This document shows positions 21,301-34,700 of a DNA stretch of 64,000 bases, one piece after another. Every line of letters starts with the position of its first letter. Within the stretch, counting starts at the first letter, position 1. The stretch is from Pachypanchax playfairii (Eukaryota; Chordata; Actinopteri; Cyprinodontiformes; Aplocheilidae). The notes under the pieces were generated by a model. That model did no database searches, had not been told where the DNA came from, and saw nothing but the letters and a program-made list of their open reading frames with translations. Position numbers and translations under genes: made by a program. The stretch lies in assembly GCA_006937955.1 (NCBI GenBank), contig SSNP01000005.1, forward strand, positions 5,368,696-5,432,695, given 5' to 3'.

Positions 21301-22006
21301 TTGTTTTATCTGACGGCCTCACATGTAAAAACCTGAACAGCTTCAGTAAAAGTGTAACAAGTATGAATCATCTCATCAAATAAGGTAAAATCCTCCTCAG
21401 TGACACGCCCACATCAGACTTTTAGACAGGATCAAGAGGCAAATATCCTATTTAACATTCACAAATAGTCTAATGTTGTGGCGATAAATCAGATTCAATA
21501 TCTAAAACCAACTTGGATTGTCTTGAAGTCAAATCTCCTCACATTCACCCATCTAATGAGAGGTAAGATAAAACCCTGGAGATCTCGCTTAGAACACAAA
21601 GAGGTGCAACGTTTTCCTGCCTCTTGCTGAGAGATCCCACCGACTCTGACTTCAAAACATTGGCCTGTAAAAACACTCCTGAATTCAAAGCAGGAGAAGA
21701 GGAGAAAAAAGAAGAATTCCTCTTAGAGATAACGGCAACAGACGCCGCATGACATCCCCACCCAGACACAACAAACAAAGCTACCATTTACCCACCGCAG
21801 TTCACTGGTTAGAGGGTTCAAACACTTATTTATTAGCGTAGACGACACGCGTTTTGAGATTAATGCAACTGAGCAGGTATGAGAAAGTCATTGTTGAGAC
21901 TACAATGCAGAACCACAGCAGCACAGAGTTCTGAGTTAAAGCCAAAAGCCGGGCCAGAAGTTTAGTATGAGTCAGTCCATGATGGGTTACATAATATATC
22001 AGCAGC

Positions 22007-22044
<38 letters not shown>

Positions 22045-25000
22045 CAAGACTGAGTTTTCAGCATGTTTTAATATATTCAAACATAAATGTTTATTACAAG
22101 ATTGATGCAGAACCAATTTCAACTTTGTGGCTCACTGGTGTGAGTCTAATAGTGTTTGGACAACAGAGCGTTGTAGAGCAGTGAAATAAGCTGCACTGGA
22201 TTTGAAATAGACAGTAAATGTCCATGTATATTTCTGATTGATGGTCATTTTATTGAACAGAATATAAAATGTTGAATTTGTCTGTAAATCAAAGTACTTT
22301 TTAAGTGCTTCCTAATTTCAACCATCTTACTGCAACTCGGTTTCATTTAATAATTTTAAAATCAACATATTCATGAATGTTCAAAGGAAAAGATTTTAAG
22401 TAAATGCTAAAAAAAAAAAAAATAAATACATGACTTTTTTCATTTTTTTCAGAACAAGAACATTCCTTTCTTGTCAGACTTTTCTCTTGGTGCTCGTATC
22501 TGTGTGGCAGCGTGTTACAATACAGCTGCCACAAAAAGTAGGAACAATTACAAGTTGCACCACGATTCAAACATTTATTATTCATGACTTCAGACAAATC
22601 TTAGATGATCTTTTTTATCAGAAAACAGTGTTCGTGTCTGATCTCTGATGTAAAAAGTGTCTCAACTAGAAATGCAGCGAGGAGGGTGAGAGGAGAGTGA
22701 CGGGGGGGAGGGAGGAGGGGCAACAAGTGCAGGACTAAAGGTCAGCCTATCAGCCAGCTAATAAAGGTAGATATGAGGGGTAGTAAGATCAAGTAGTAAA
22801 ACAAATGGTGGGAAGAGAGATTAGGTTAGTCATTGGATCAGTTTTAAAGCGACAGATTTGAAATACATACCGCCCAGATGCAAGTCCAGGATTTCACTGT
22901 AATTAGAATCTCCCCAATAGTCTACAATGACAGGGATATATTAGAGATAGGAGTTATTTAGCCCCAAACTGGGCAAACAAACGCACACACGCACCAAATC
23001 TTCTGACGACAGCATGTCATGCAACACGCAGAAACACTGTAGCAACACTCAGAACAAAGAGAGTCCTGCAGAGCTCCCCACAGTGTGAACTGTACTGCAG
23101 TCAGCTTGTGCAGAAACATCATGTTCACTAAATCACAAAGTCTACTGCATAGATTTGCTGTGCTGCTGTTTACTGGCACAGACTCGGTGCTTTTTCACAG
23201 CCAAATGTGTCCAGTCCATTTTTTTTTTTATATACAGTGTTGAATCTGAAGTCTGTAGGGAAAGTTAAAACTCATTTTAACACTTATGTACAACAAGGTC
23301 GAAGTATTCTGACGCCTTTAAGTACGGCAGATGATTCGCAAACAACTCTGAGGTGCTCTCACGCGTCTGAGCAGCACAATAATAAAACAGATAAGTTGTT
23401 TACGTAGAAAAGATCATTTCACCGTTTCGCTTAACTTTCGGCGACTGTTTAAATCGGGAAGCCGTCATGCTTTAAATTAATTTCAACCTGAACGTCTCAC
23501 ATTCTGATTGCATGTTAAATTGGCAGTGTGATCTGAGTGTTGATCAGAATACAGAAACTCTCGGCAGCGGAGGAGACAAAACACACACACACGCACACAA
23601 ATCTATGTCAGGACACACATTCTCCTGATCGCATGCAGCTGGGAACTGACGATGGCAGACGTGTGGTGAACAAACAAACAAAAAAAAAAAAATCAACATG
23701 TTCGAATATGGAGAAGTGTTGCAGTGTGTCACCACAGATGGAGCCTAATGACAAAAAGGTAACTCCAGTAAATCTAATACCTGATCTTCTTTTGTGCTGT
23801 TTGGGTAATGTATAAGTACCTTTATACAATCCTTTAAGAGAGTAAAGTGGTAAACAAGTTAAAACAATTAAACAAAAAACTTCTTTGAATATATCATCAA
23901 AGATTACGTGCATGCATCTGCAAGGTAAATGTATTATATTTAAATCTGTCACCATAAAATAAATAAAGATGGAATAACTGTAAAAACTACAAGTTTCATT
24001 TTCATACATCCGGTAAATAAGGTGCCATTTATTACTGATTATTATTCACGCTCACACGCTTGTAAAACTGCTCCAAATAATGAACTGTGCTGCTCTTCAA
24101 CAAGTAATTTATTCCTGGAAGTATGTTGTCTGTGATAGCCGCTTGTCATCCCCGTTTTAAGTTAATTACTTGGGAGAAAGAACCGGTTCTCGCAAACAAG
24201 AGCCAAATTATGTTCCGATAGAAGTGAATACGCTGCAGATGCAGACAGTGATTTTAACGCAGCCCGACTCGCCGCTAAAGACCAGGTTTGTAGTATCAAT
24301 GTAATTATAGATACGAGTGCGGTTCTCCTTAGAGCTCTGTAAAATACTGACCTCTCATAATCCCATAAAGATAAAATATAGTCTAAGAGTCACCGGTGAG
24401 CAGCTGAACAACAAGATTAAACTGTCACACAAACAAATCACTCTAAATATTAATAATGGGTAATTTATTTCACTTGGTAACCCATTAGCTTGCTGAATGT
24501 GGATGTCATGTCTAATTTACTTGAGATATAACAGTCATATGGAATGGTCATATAAAAATATATATATGAATGAATGTTTGACACGACGTTACCTGCTTCT
24601 CCTCTCAGAGCTTTTTCCACAGCGACACCTCTCTCCTCCAGCTGCCTCTGCTTCTCCTCCACCTGCTCCAGCTGTCTCTGGATGATCTGAACAGACCAGC
24701 ACTCACATTATTATTAATGACTCAAACCCGAACACGGAGGCGCATGTACACAGAATTACTTATTTTTATTCTAAATTTTTAATCACATGGGTGCACAAAG
24801 CAATCGAGTTTACTACAAATTACAGCTGGTGTGCTCCAAACTCAACTGATGCAGCAGTTTATGATCGTCACACACAGAAAAGTCCTCTGCAGCTAAAGTG
24901 CTAATAATTACAACTACATTGATGAGCAGACGTCTTCTCTGATGGGTATTTTATAGTTTCCTCTCCTCAGCCACCATCACGCCTCACCGCTATTGGCAGG

Positions 25001-26365
25001 CAGTGGATGTGCTGGAGCAATGCAGCATCTACATTACATAAACATAATCATAAACGTCAGATTGGATTAAATTTTCGGTTTTAAACTAAGGCTGCTCTTC
25101 ATGAATGTGGCATAAGGCGGTCAAGTGTGGTAAAGAAGTCAGCAGAAGTGGCAGGAGCAATCTGCTAAAATCTCATCTACTAGCCTTTAAATTACTGATG
25201 CGGACCCCCCACCCCCCCCACCCCACCAAATAAATAAATAAATCAGTCATAATCTGTCACAAAAATATCTAAAACCTTTTGAAACCAAAATCAATAACGT
25301 CTACACATGTAAATACAGCTGTTTACTTGTTTTGGTTCAGAGGGCTTCGTTGTGTCAAAGTTTAGCTGTGACTCATTAAATGGGGAACGTGTTTTGGTTC
25401 TAAAAACATGTATTTGAGAAACAAAAAGAAAAAAAACGCAGGAATCAGGCCAACCAGTGGAAAAGAGACAGATAAGTGCTGAATCAGTGGTCTGAGTCTC
25501 AGAGAATGTCTTTAAACAAGGAATGGGATGGCCTTCGTCACATTAAAGTGACAATAAAGCAATAATTCCATTTACAAGAAAACTTCAAAACGACTCCTGC
25601 ATGAGCCAATAAAAACCTACTCAGACTATTTACCTGGGCTCTATGGAGCCTTTTGAGTTCCTCCTGCTTCGCTTGCCGTCGCGCAGCTTTCTGCACTCTG
25701 CGTGTGAGTTTGGCATTCAGCTCTTCTTCTGTGTAGGTTTTCTGATGGAACAATAAAAACACATTTCAGAGGGGTTCAATTCCACTGCTGCGTTCATGGA
25801 AAACTGCCTCCATGGGACCCTGGTTCATTAGAAAATCGCAACAAGCGAGGAGAGAAGTTCAGAAATTAAAGTAAAATATCTTAAAATACGCTGAAACACA
25901 CAAAATTTACTGCGCGTTTTGGATATAACCTATTTTTTGGGTGATGAAGTATTCAATAGTTGGTCATAACTTTTTTTGTTCTTGTTTTGACTTGCGAAAA
26001 CATAAAAAGCTGACGAAAATGAGGAAAAATAAGCTCTTCTAGTGGCTTTACTGGAGTAAATCCGAGCCACGGTGACAGATTATTATGGTATCAGTCAGAA
26101 AGGAACAGCCCACGGTGTCAGAGATCAGAGTGACCAGAAGCGCGAGTGGTTTTAGACAGTAAACATCCAGCAGTAAGTCAGCAAAGCTTTGGGAGGGAGT
26201 GATTATTAGTTTTCGATCAGGCGAACACAAACGACAGTAAACTGGCACGTGTGCAAGAAAACGAGTTGGGAGTGGAGGGGGAGGGGTTATCAATGCAAAC
26301 GGATGTAATACTACCTTTGTGGCGTACGATCTCTTGAACGCCAGTGCGTGAGGAACATAAACAGA
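16586..26365 (-). CDS. mical3: mical3 exons 37-42: C-terminal bMERB (Rab-binding) domain
   Basis: Residues about 2234-2436. Exons are 26315-26365 ([15 protein letters not shown]), 25634-25741 ([20 protein letters not shown]), 24593-24686 ([20 protein letters not shown]), 17927-18026 ([20 protein letters not shown]), 16864-16937 ([20 protein letters not shown]) and 16586-16770 ([20 protein letters not shown]), ending GFNLNWA-stop. The continuous helices are the bMERB fold, which in MICAL3 binds Rab8-family GTPases and can hold the enzyme in an inactive state. The intron 24592-18027 is 6.6 kb and hosts two candidate cassette exons. Confidence 0.95.
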
Positions 26366-29300
26366 CTTGGTGAAGACAAAAACATAAAAGGGAGGAAACA
26401 AACATGATACAGATGACATGATTAAATGGGTTAATGATCACGTTAAACAGGTCCAAATAAAACAACAAAAACAAACCGGTGAGTAACAACTTAACTAGTA
26501 AAAATCCAAACAGGCAGGGTTAATAACTCAAAAACTAAATAATAACATTTACTATAAGTATATATATTATTTCTAAACTAATCACACCACAATGAGAAAC
26601 AAATGATCACATCTGTTATTACCAGCTCTACAGTCTATAAACAAAGATCTAGATCGAACACTTACAGGAACAAAAAACTAACCATGAATAGATAAAAACA
26701 TTTCAATGAGATCTCATGAGGCCTGAAGGCATGAGAAAGCTTTAAAGAGGCCCTTCCATTAAAAACGTTTTTTCTGAGGTTTCTGTTGAATATTTTAGCT
26801 CCACAGGTGTTCTTACCTTCATAGTGGGTGTGAAAACAGGTCAACAACTTCTCGTTCAGTTTTAATCTCTCAAACTACGCAGGTGGTGATAACACCCGAG
26901 TTTGAACGGCCTGTATCTGTTTCGTCACAACTTCTTTGTTCGTTAGTATTCGGCAGCTCCAGCTTTCCGGTTGAAACCACGCCTAGCATGCTGCTGGCTA
27001 AAAGCTGTATCATAAGACGTAACAAACAGGAAGACACGACGTCGGACGTTGCCATGTGCAGCGGGGCAGGAAACAGTATACCTTGCTCTGATAGGCTAGT
27101 TTGTTAGCCAATCAGAGTCCAGCAAATTTGAATAATGAATATGAACGAGTTGCTGCTGAAGCAGCCTGACGGAAGGAGCCGGAACCAGCCGTTTTAATGC
27201 AGACAGATTGAAAGGTCTGTTAATCAGTGTTTCCTGAAGTTTTTTAGATATAAAATGTTTCATATTACTGGTTAATACTTAAGAAATAACCACAAAGTCC
27301 TGAAATTTGTATGAAATGGCCTCTTTAAGCTCCAGTTATTGTAGCTGTGTGCAGTCAGAATTTGGATCGCAGCTCAGAAAGAATAAAAACGCAGATTTCT
27401 TCTTCATACACGTCGTTAAAGAAAACTAAATCAGCGTGTATTTAGTTTTATAATGTTAACAAATTCATGCCTCTGGCCCTGAACTATCTATCTAAAAGCA
27501 CCAGAAAAAAAACAAAAACTACACAACCTGAACACCAGCAGGGGAAATGATTTGGAATTTCAGAACATTATGACCTCAAATAGATTTAAGGACCTTGCAT
27601 TCTAAAATGAAAGGACTAGTCTGCTAATAGTTGTGATGTATGTGAAGAAAAATGTGCTTGTTAATTAATATTTTCGCAAACAAAAGGATTTTTATATGTT
27701 TATCCAGACCTTGGAGATACATAGGTCAGATTAGTCATATGACATGTTGGGATATCTTGATGAGAAAAACTTTTTTTTTAATACTAGATATTTATCCCAG
27801 GTTAAAAGCCAGTGGGCATGTCAAGTAAAATCAATAAAACTCCAGATCATTTTCACCCCTGCAGTAGAATACCTCCTCGTTGTCTTTCTCCTTTTCATGG
27901 TCAACCTCCTTTTCCTGCTCCCTTTCTTTCTGTCTCTCTTTAACCCTCTGTTTTTCCTTTAGCTCCCTCCTTCTCTCCTTTTCCAGTTTCTCCACCTTTA
28001 TTGCTTCTTTCTGCAAGCCTGATACTAGGTCAAAGATGTCCACATGCAGCTAGAAGTGAAAGGAATTACATTTTGAATGAAAGGATAACATAAAGTGGAG
28101 ACATGAGCATGGCGATGGAATGTCTGGCCTCCTGAAGCTCGTCTGCAAAAGTCTTTGGTGATTTGTGTTTTTACATCCAAATCTATGAAAAACCCGTCTG
28201 TGTGATTACTGAAGAGTTTGGTTTGATTTTCATCTCAACACATTCTAATCTGGAAAAACTGATTTGAAAGTAAGAAACAAGAGTTTAAGATTGTCAACCA
28301 TGAGATGAAAAGCTGAAGGTGTAGAGCTGGTTTCTATTGAAAATAAGTTAAAGTATGTCAAAAACATCCTTAATGGGTTCAGTCTTATTATTCAGGTCCT
28401 CTAATGATATGCAACGATGTGTTTATCTAATTATGTCCATTATTACTCACATCTGCCTTTGATTTCTGAGATGATCTCTCCAGAACGTCGTCGCAGGACA
28501 GGTCTGAGTCCTCCGAGAAACTCAAGTTCCTGCGCGATTTTAGATCTGTTGAAAACATGAAAGACTTTAACTTCTTCTTCTTCTTCTTTTTCTTTTGTTT
28601 CAAACATTCAGAAAAAGCTTTTACCAGAAGATCTTCCAAGCGGAGACATTTTCTTCTTCCCAGAGTCCTGAGTGGTAGAACTAGAAGACGGTGTGCTCGG
28701 GCAGGACTTGTCCTTCTTCTTCTTGTCCTTTTTATACCCTGAAAAAACAGCCTTCCACAATGACTTGTGTTTGGGTGGCGTCTCATCAGTGCCTGACTGT
28801 CTGCTGCTGTCATTCTTGGATTTCTTCTCTTTCTTGTTCTTGCGAGGCGAGAAGAGGGAGCTCCGCTTCTTGCTTTTACTGGTAGAGGAGCCGTCTGAGG
28901 ACGCCACGGAGCTGTCCAGACTCTTGTTGCTGCTGAAGAAACGCTCGGGTACGCTCTCAGCCTTCTTTGACTCTAAAGCTTTTACAGCTGATGTTTTTGG
29001 AGATCCAGCTGACTTTTTAGTTTTTCCGGCCGAGTCTGGAGTTGCACTCCAGGCCACTTTAGGTGAGGCGCCCTTATTTAAATCAGATTCTTTCATTTTA
29101 CTAAGCTGCTTGGCCATGGCATCTTTTAGAGCCTGGCTCTTGATGGACTTTTCTCTCGCCCTAATTCTCTCCTCAGCAATCTCCTTAGCCTCCGGAGAAA
29201 ACTGAGTTGCCCTTTGGGTCTTGGAAACTGGGTTGACTGGGATATTAGGTTTACCATTTTCCATTGCTAGAGCCAGATGTAGGGGAGGCTTGCTGGTGGG

Positions 29301-31674
29301 AGGAGTGTTATACTTGTTCATGCTTTTTTCTGGGGTCCGATCATCGTACGTCTCCTCCACATCATCAGCAAATGGAATTTCTTCAACTGTCTCAACGAAG
29401 GACTTCCTCACCTCAGCTGGTCGAGGTTTTTTCTTTTCCCTCATTACCACTACTGGAGCAGTTTCCGGCGCTGCCTCGGGTGAGGAGACTTTCCTGGGTG
29501 CAGGTTTGGGCAAAGACACGGGGCTCAGCTGAGTCCTGGGTACAGGAACAGGAGTCTTAGTCTTTACCGGCTCTTTGGCACATTCGGATGGACGTTTATC
29601 TGCTCCATTGCTCCAGGACACTTGGTGTCTCTGCTGCCTGAACACAGCTGGAGACTGATTAGCAGGCACAGGTGGTGGTGGACTAGAGGGGGGGGTGAGC
29701 ATGGTGGAGTCAGACGTGTTATAGCTGTCACTGTTCACCGTTTGGCTTGTGGTTATGCTTTCATTCAAACCCAAACCCGAGCTGCTGCTGATGTCCTTCT
29801 TATCAGAGTGCTCCTTCTTGGCCTCCACGGGAGCTAGAGGAGTGATGACTTGACCCTCGAGTGTGATGTTGAGTCTACGGATGACTGTACGTCCAGTAAA
29901 GGCGGGTTTCTGCTCCTCAGACACATCAGCTGACTTGGTTTTAGCAGGGACAGGGTCTGGTTTCGGAGTGTTAACTGAACTCTTCTCTAAGATTTTACTG
30001 CTGCGGTCTAAAGGAGACAGCCCAAGGCTCTTCCTTATCTCAGCACTTTTTAACCAAAACTCCTCAATTATATCCGTCTTTTTTAACAGACTTTCTTCTG
30101 TTGAGGAATCTGAAGACTTGGAGAACTCGGGTGTGGACTTGTCCGTTTTGGTTATGGGTGTGGAGGTGACAGCCACTGGCTGAGTTCTGACGGGGGAGTC
30201 AGAGCTGAGGGGTGGCGAGGGCTCGTGGCAGGGTAAAGGCTGGGCGCAGATCGGGGAGAGGGGGTTCCCAGTGAGAGGACAAATGGAGCGATTAGGGTAG
30301 GTTGGAGACTTAGGAGTGCGCGTCTGTGGTAGTGGGATGGGCTGGGAGCGGATTGGTGAGACTGGCGGCGACTTGACAGGTGATCTAACAGGTGATTCGT
30401 CAACTGGCTTCGCTAAAGAGGCAACAGTTGATGTGGTGGCTGAGGTAGGAGAGGAGACAGAGACCCTTTCAGGTGAAACAGCAGCCCCAAGAGAAGCAGG
30501 AGGGACAGAAAGAGAGAATGGAAGAGGAACCGTTGACGGACTCAGTGGGCTCCTGACTGCTGGGGACACGGGGGTCTTTTCAGGCTTCACTTCCTCTGGT
30601 ATGAACGGATCAGTGAAAAAACGACTGCCTGGAGACTTCACCGATAAAACCTCAAAAATAAAAAGTGACAGTTAGAATTCAATCAAACGATTTGGATATT
30701 TTTAACTTGTTAAGTGAGAAACTGTCTCACCTGTGGAAAAGGATCTGGTGACAGATTTAAAGGAGAAAGAACAACATCACCCTTCTGCACCGAGTCCATG
30801 TTGGATGATTCTACATTCAGCACCAACAAGAGAAACACCACAGATTATTATTATTATGTAAAAATCACTTTACAATCAATCAGAAGAAACAGTTTTGGTC
30901 ATGTACCAAGACTGGAGGCCATTCCTGAACTCTCTGCTCCGTTCTTTTCTTCAGCAGGAGCTTCATTGTGTTCTGACTGGTGCAAACGAGCCTCAGCTTC
31001 AGCATCTGAAGGAATGTCATCTGGAATTCAACACACAACACAAAGAATTAGGTAAAAGCAGTGAGGCGAACACAGCAGTACGTCCCACTGTTATTAAAGC
31101 ACAAAAACCCGGAGGCGGAACGTTCCGGTTTGAACATTTTGCAAAACCTCTGATGGAAGAAAAATCTTAAAATCTGTTTGGTGTTTGTCAAGATAACAAC
31201 AGTTTGCTTATAGATTTGTAACTGTCTAAGACAACAAAATGTATTTCACAAAACATTAAAGTGTAATTCATCTTTAGGTTCCTGAAATATTTGGCAAGTC
31301 TGGGACAAAGATTTAAGAATCTTTTCATCTCCGAGTCTTGCAGGAAATCTGTATCCCCGACATTAAAATCACAGCTTTCATTTTAATATATTTATCTGCT
31401 GCATATTAGATCTAAACTCATATTTGTGATAAATCACTGCCCTGCTGTGCTCAGCAGCTTTATTAAGTCGTTCCAATCATGTTTGTATGACACAAACGTG
31501 TTGGTGGGATTTTTAAAGATCAAGTGTTGCTTTTTCTGGATATTTTAAGAAAGTACAACATCCTGATTTGGAACTTTTTGGACCAATTATGTTAATAATT
31601 TCCTTTATTTTCATATATTATTGTTCTCCATTATTTGAGAATTTCATTTTACAGCTTAAATCTTTTGTTTTTGT

Positions 31675-31706
<32 letters not shown>

Positions 31707-34700
31707 TTTTTTTTTTTATTCTATTTCTGACTGTTTACCCTGATCCAGTTCTGTTCCAGGTTCCATATCTGGACTGCCGGCTTCAGCCTCCAGTTCTTCA
31801 TCTTCACAGAGTTCTGGTATGAAATAAAAATAAAAAATAAGTAACTTGATTGTCACAATCTGTCTTTATTCAATAAAACAAGAACTTTTTTAATGTTCTA
31901 AGAGATTAAATGAACTGTTCTCCAACATTCTGGCTGAAGGCTGCAAAGCAACTGAGACCGTTCTTTCATTATGGAGTGCAGATATTAATATCTAAAAAAA
32001 GTGTGAATAAACTTAAAAACCAAATGCTTTTAACTTTAAAAGGCAGAAGAAATATAAATTTGCAAGGAAAAAAAAATTGTTAAAAAAAAAAGGCTGAGAG
32101 TAATAATTCATTATTAATGCGAACAAAAGCTATGCAGGGGTACATTAGTTAAAATATACATGCAGCTGTTCATTTTTTTTACTAAAAAATGAATTTTATT
32201 TAATGAATATATTTAATTGAAGCAAAAGCACAAGCAAAGAGTTATGAACCTTGTTAAATAACAGCCAGGAGGCAACTTTTTGTTGTAAAAAACAAAAAAA
32301 TTGTTCTGAAATAATCAAGAATTCAGACCATCTAATTATTTACTTGCACTTTTATAATAAAATCTTCATTACTTTGATTACTTTTGTTAAAATGTACCTA
32401 ATAGCTTGTTGTTTATGTTGATGCATTTATGCAGAGAAAAGAAAATCGGATTCTTTTGTGTTGAATCTCAACTGAAGATCTGTGCCCAGAACTCCCAACC
32501 TGTGCATCAATATGTGTGAAGGACCTTCTTTTCATTCAGTCAAGATTTTAAATGGGTGATAATGTACTTCAGCAGCTTTAGACTCTCATCTTTATACATG
32601 TACAAGTGCCACTGAATAGTAGTTCATAAATATAGTTACAGTATAACAGGCTTGTTTGGATTTTTTGCATAAGAGCAGAAACATGAGTGTTTTTAAGCCT
32701 CAGTAGCTCGTTGTGTGACAGAATACAGCAGGCTATGCAGAAGTGCAGAGAGAGAACATGTTTCTGGAAGTAGAATAAGAAGTTTGGTGGTGAAAGGTGA
32801 AGTGAGGATGCCGGTCTGATCCCTGGACATCAGGAAAAGCCTGACAGCATGCACGCTTGTGAGTTGGCTGTTCTGTGCTTGTGTTTCTGCATGCGCCAGG
32901 AAAACGGCAGCCGCCAGACAGACTGATTACGAATCTAAGATGGGATGTCAGCATCCCGTTTAAATCTGTGCTACCTCCGGACAAGGACTCCAACCAGACT
33001 CTCACTGCCTCATGACGGGTGGATGTTTGGACAGGGGCTACTCAAACCAGAAGATACAAAACAACGACAGGAAGATGGAGGGAAATAACAGTAAAGCTAT
33101 TAGACACATGGGAAAGAAAATGAGCAGAACATAATAGAACAAAGCAGAACAAAATCAAAGGAACTGATGAGAGGGTTATATGACGCTCTGGGACACGGCT
33201 GCAGAACGTTACATTCACCCCAGAGGAGCAACAGCAGCTCTGGAGGAAAAATGAAAAGAGCTGAACATAAAATTAGACATTCCAGTTAAATTAAAACACA
33301 AAAATATACAAAATTAAGAAAATTAAAAACAGCATGTGAGTTAGTCGGAGGAGTCGGATTTTCTTCTCATTGACACACAGATGTACAAACAGAACAGCAG
33401 TGACCACAGAGGTGAAATCAGATCCTGGACATGACGAGGCTCATGGCTGTCCCCCAGTGTGCAGCACCTCTGGGTGGGTTACCTGTAGAGGAGGGCTGCG
33501 TCAGCTCAGAGGGCTGGGAGCACCGGGGGTCTAGGGGCTGCACGCCATCCTGGTTTCCCGCAGAATCCAGGTGTGTTCTCATCAAACCTGGAATGGCGCT
33601 GGGATCAACAGGCTGCAGGACTTGTTGGATGTGTATGTTCTTGGCTATTTATATGTTGTATTATGATTTATTTTATGTTGTTGTGATGGATTTGTGTGAT
33701 TGAAGAGAGAACGGGATGATAAAACGAGATGAGAGCAATGTGAAAGACAAGAGAAGGAAAAGAGAGAAGGCACAAATAAGAGAGAGCAGAAACATCAATG
33801 TACAGTGCATAAGAGAAAAGTTGCATGAGAGGTGCATGCATGTACACACTGCAAAAGAGTCAGTCTGTAAAATTCAGCTTCAAAACTTAAAAAAAAAAGA
33901 AAGAAAAAAAGTCAGTTATTTACAGCAATCAAATCATAACTGCAGAGCCTGAAAAAAAAAAACGTATGTATTATAAATGTATTAAATTAGTATTTTAAAG
34001 CCACAAAGAGCAGGTTAAGTTTCTTACACTAAAGAAAAACACAAATCATGTGTGCAGAATCCCTTAAAACACAACTGCAACCAACAAACCAAAACACAAA
34101 AACCACAACAAAAAAAGCAATAAATAAATAAAAATTCTTATGATATAAGTCAGCATCATGTTTACAGCAAACACACCCACACTGTTGCTACCTTTAAATG
34201 TACCAACATCCTCTTCATTTGTTAGGTATGTTTCCAGCCATTGGCCTGACTGGAGCTCCCTGTCCCAGGGGCAGTAATCCCCCTCTGACAGCAGGGGGAG
34301 ACAAACGCCCAAAAATATATACATATACATACAGTATGAGGAGATGAGGGGGATTTATGGAGAAGAGGGGGTAGAAAAAGAAGAAAGAAAGAGAAGATGA
34401 AGAGAAAATGTCTGTGACAACAAGACAAAACAAGACTAATATTGACAAACAGCAGGTGAAGCTGTGATTGGTCCAGATGTAAACGTACATTAAAACAACA
34501 GGTGGAGGAACATTTCGGGTCTCACAGCAACCATGATGTAATAGCAACAAAAAGGATTAACATATCTACCATCGCTAGAATCTTCCTCATCCTCTTCCTC
34601 ATCTTCTTCTTCATCTTCTTCCTCGTCCTCGTCTTCCTCCACGTCTCCGTCCCTGCTAATGGCGTCGGCCAGACTCTCGTCCTCGGCCAGCCCATCGCGG

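Noticed and set aside
26870..27107. Open frames on both strands within MITE copy 1
   Set aside because: Copy 2 does not preserve them and they resemble no transposase; chance frames in a non-coding element.
28672..29205. A 177-codon open frame on the plus strand
   Set aside because: It lies antisense within the giant mical3 exon; the Ser/Lys/Pro-rich coding strand leaves the opposite strand open by composition. No splice or protein signal of its own.
32733..33005. A 90-codon minus-strand frame in the mical3 intron after exon 30
   Set aside because: No phase-compatible acceptor and donor around it, and exons 30 and 31 join in frame without it.
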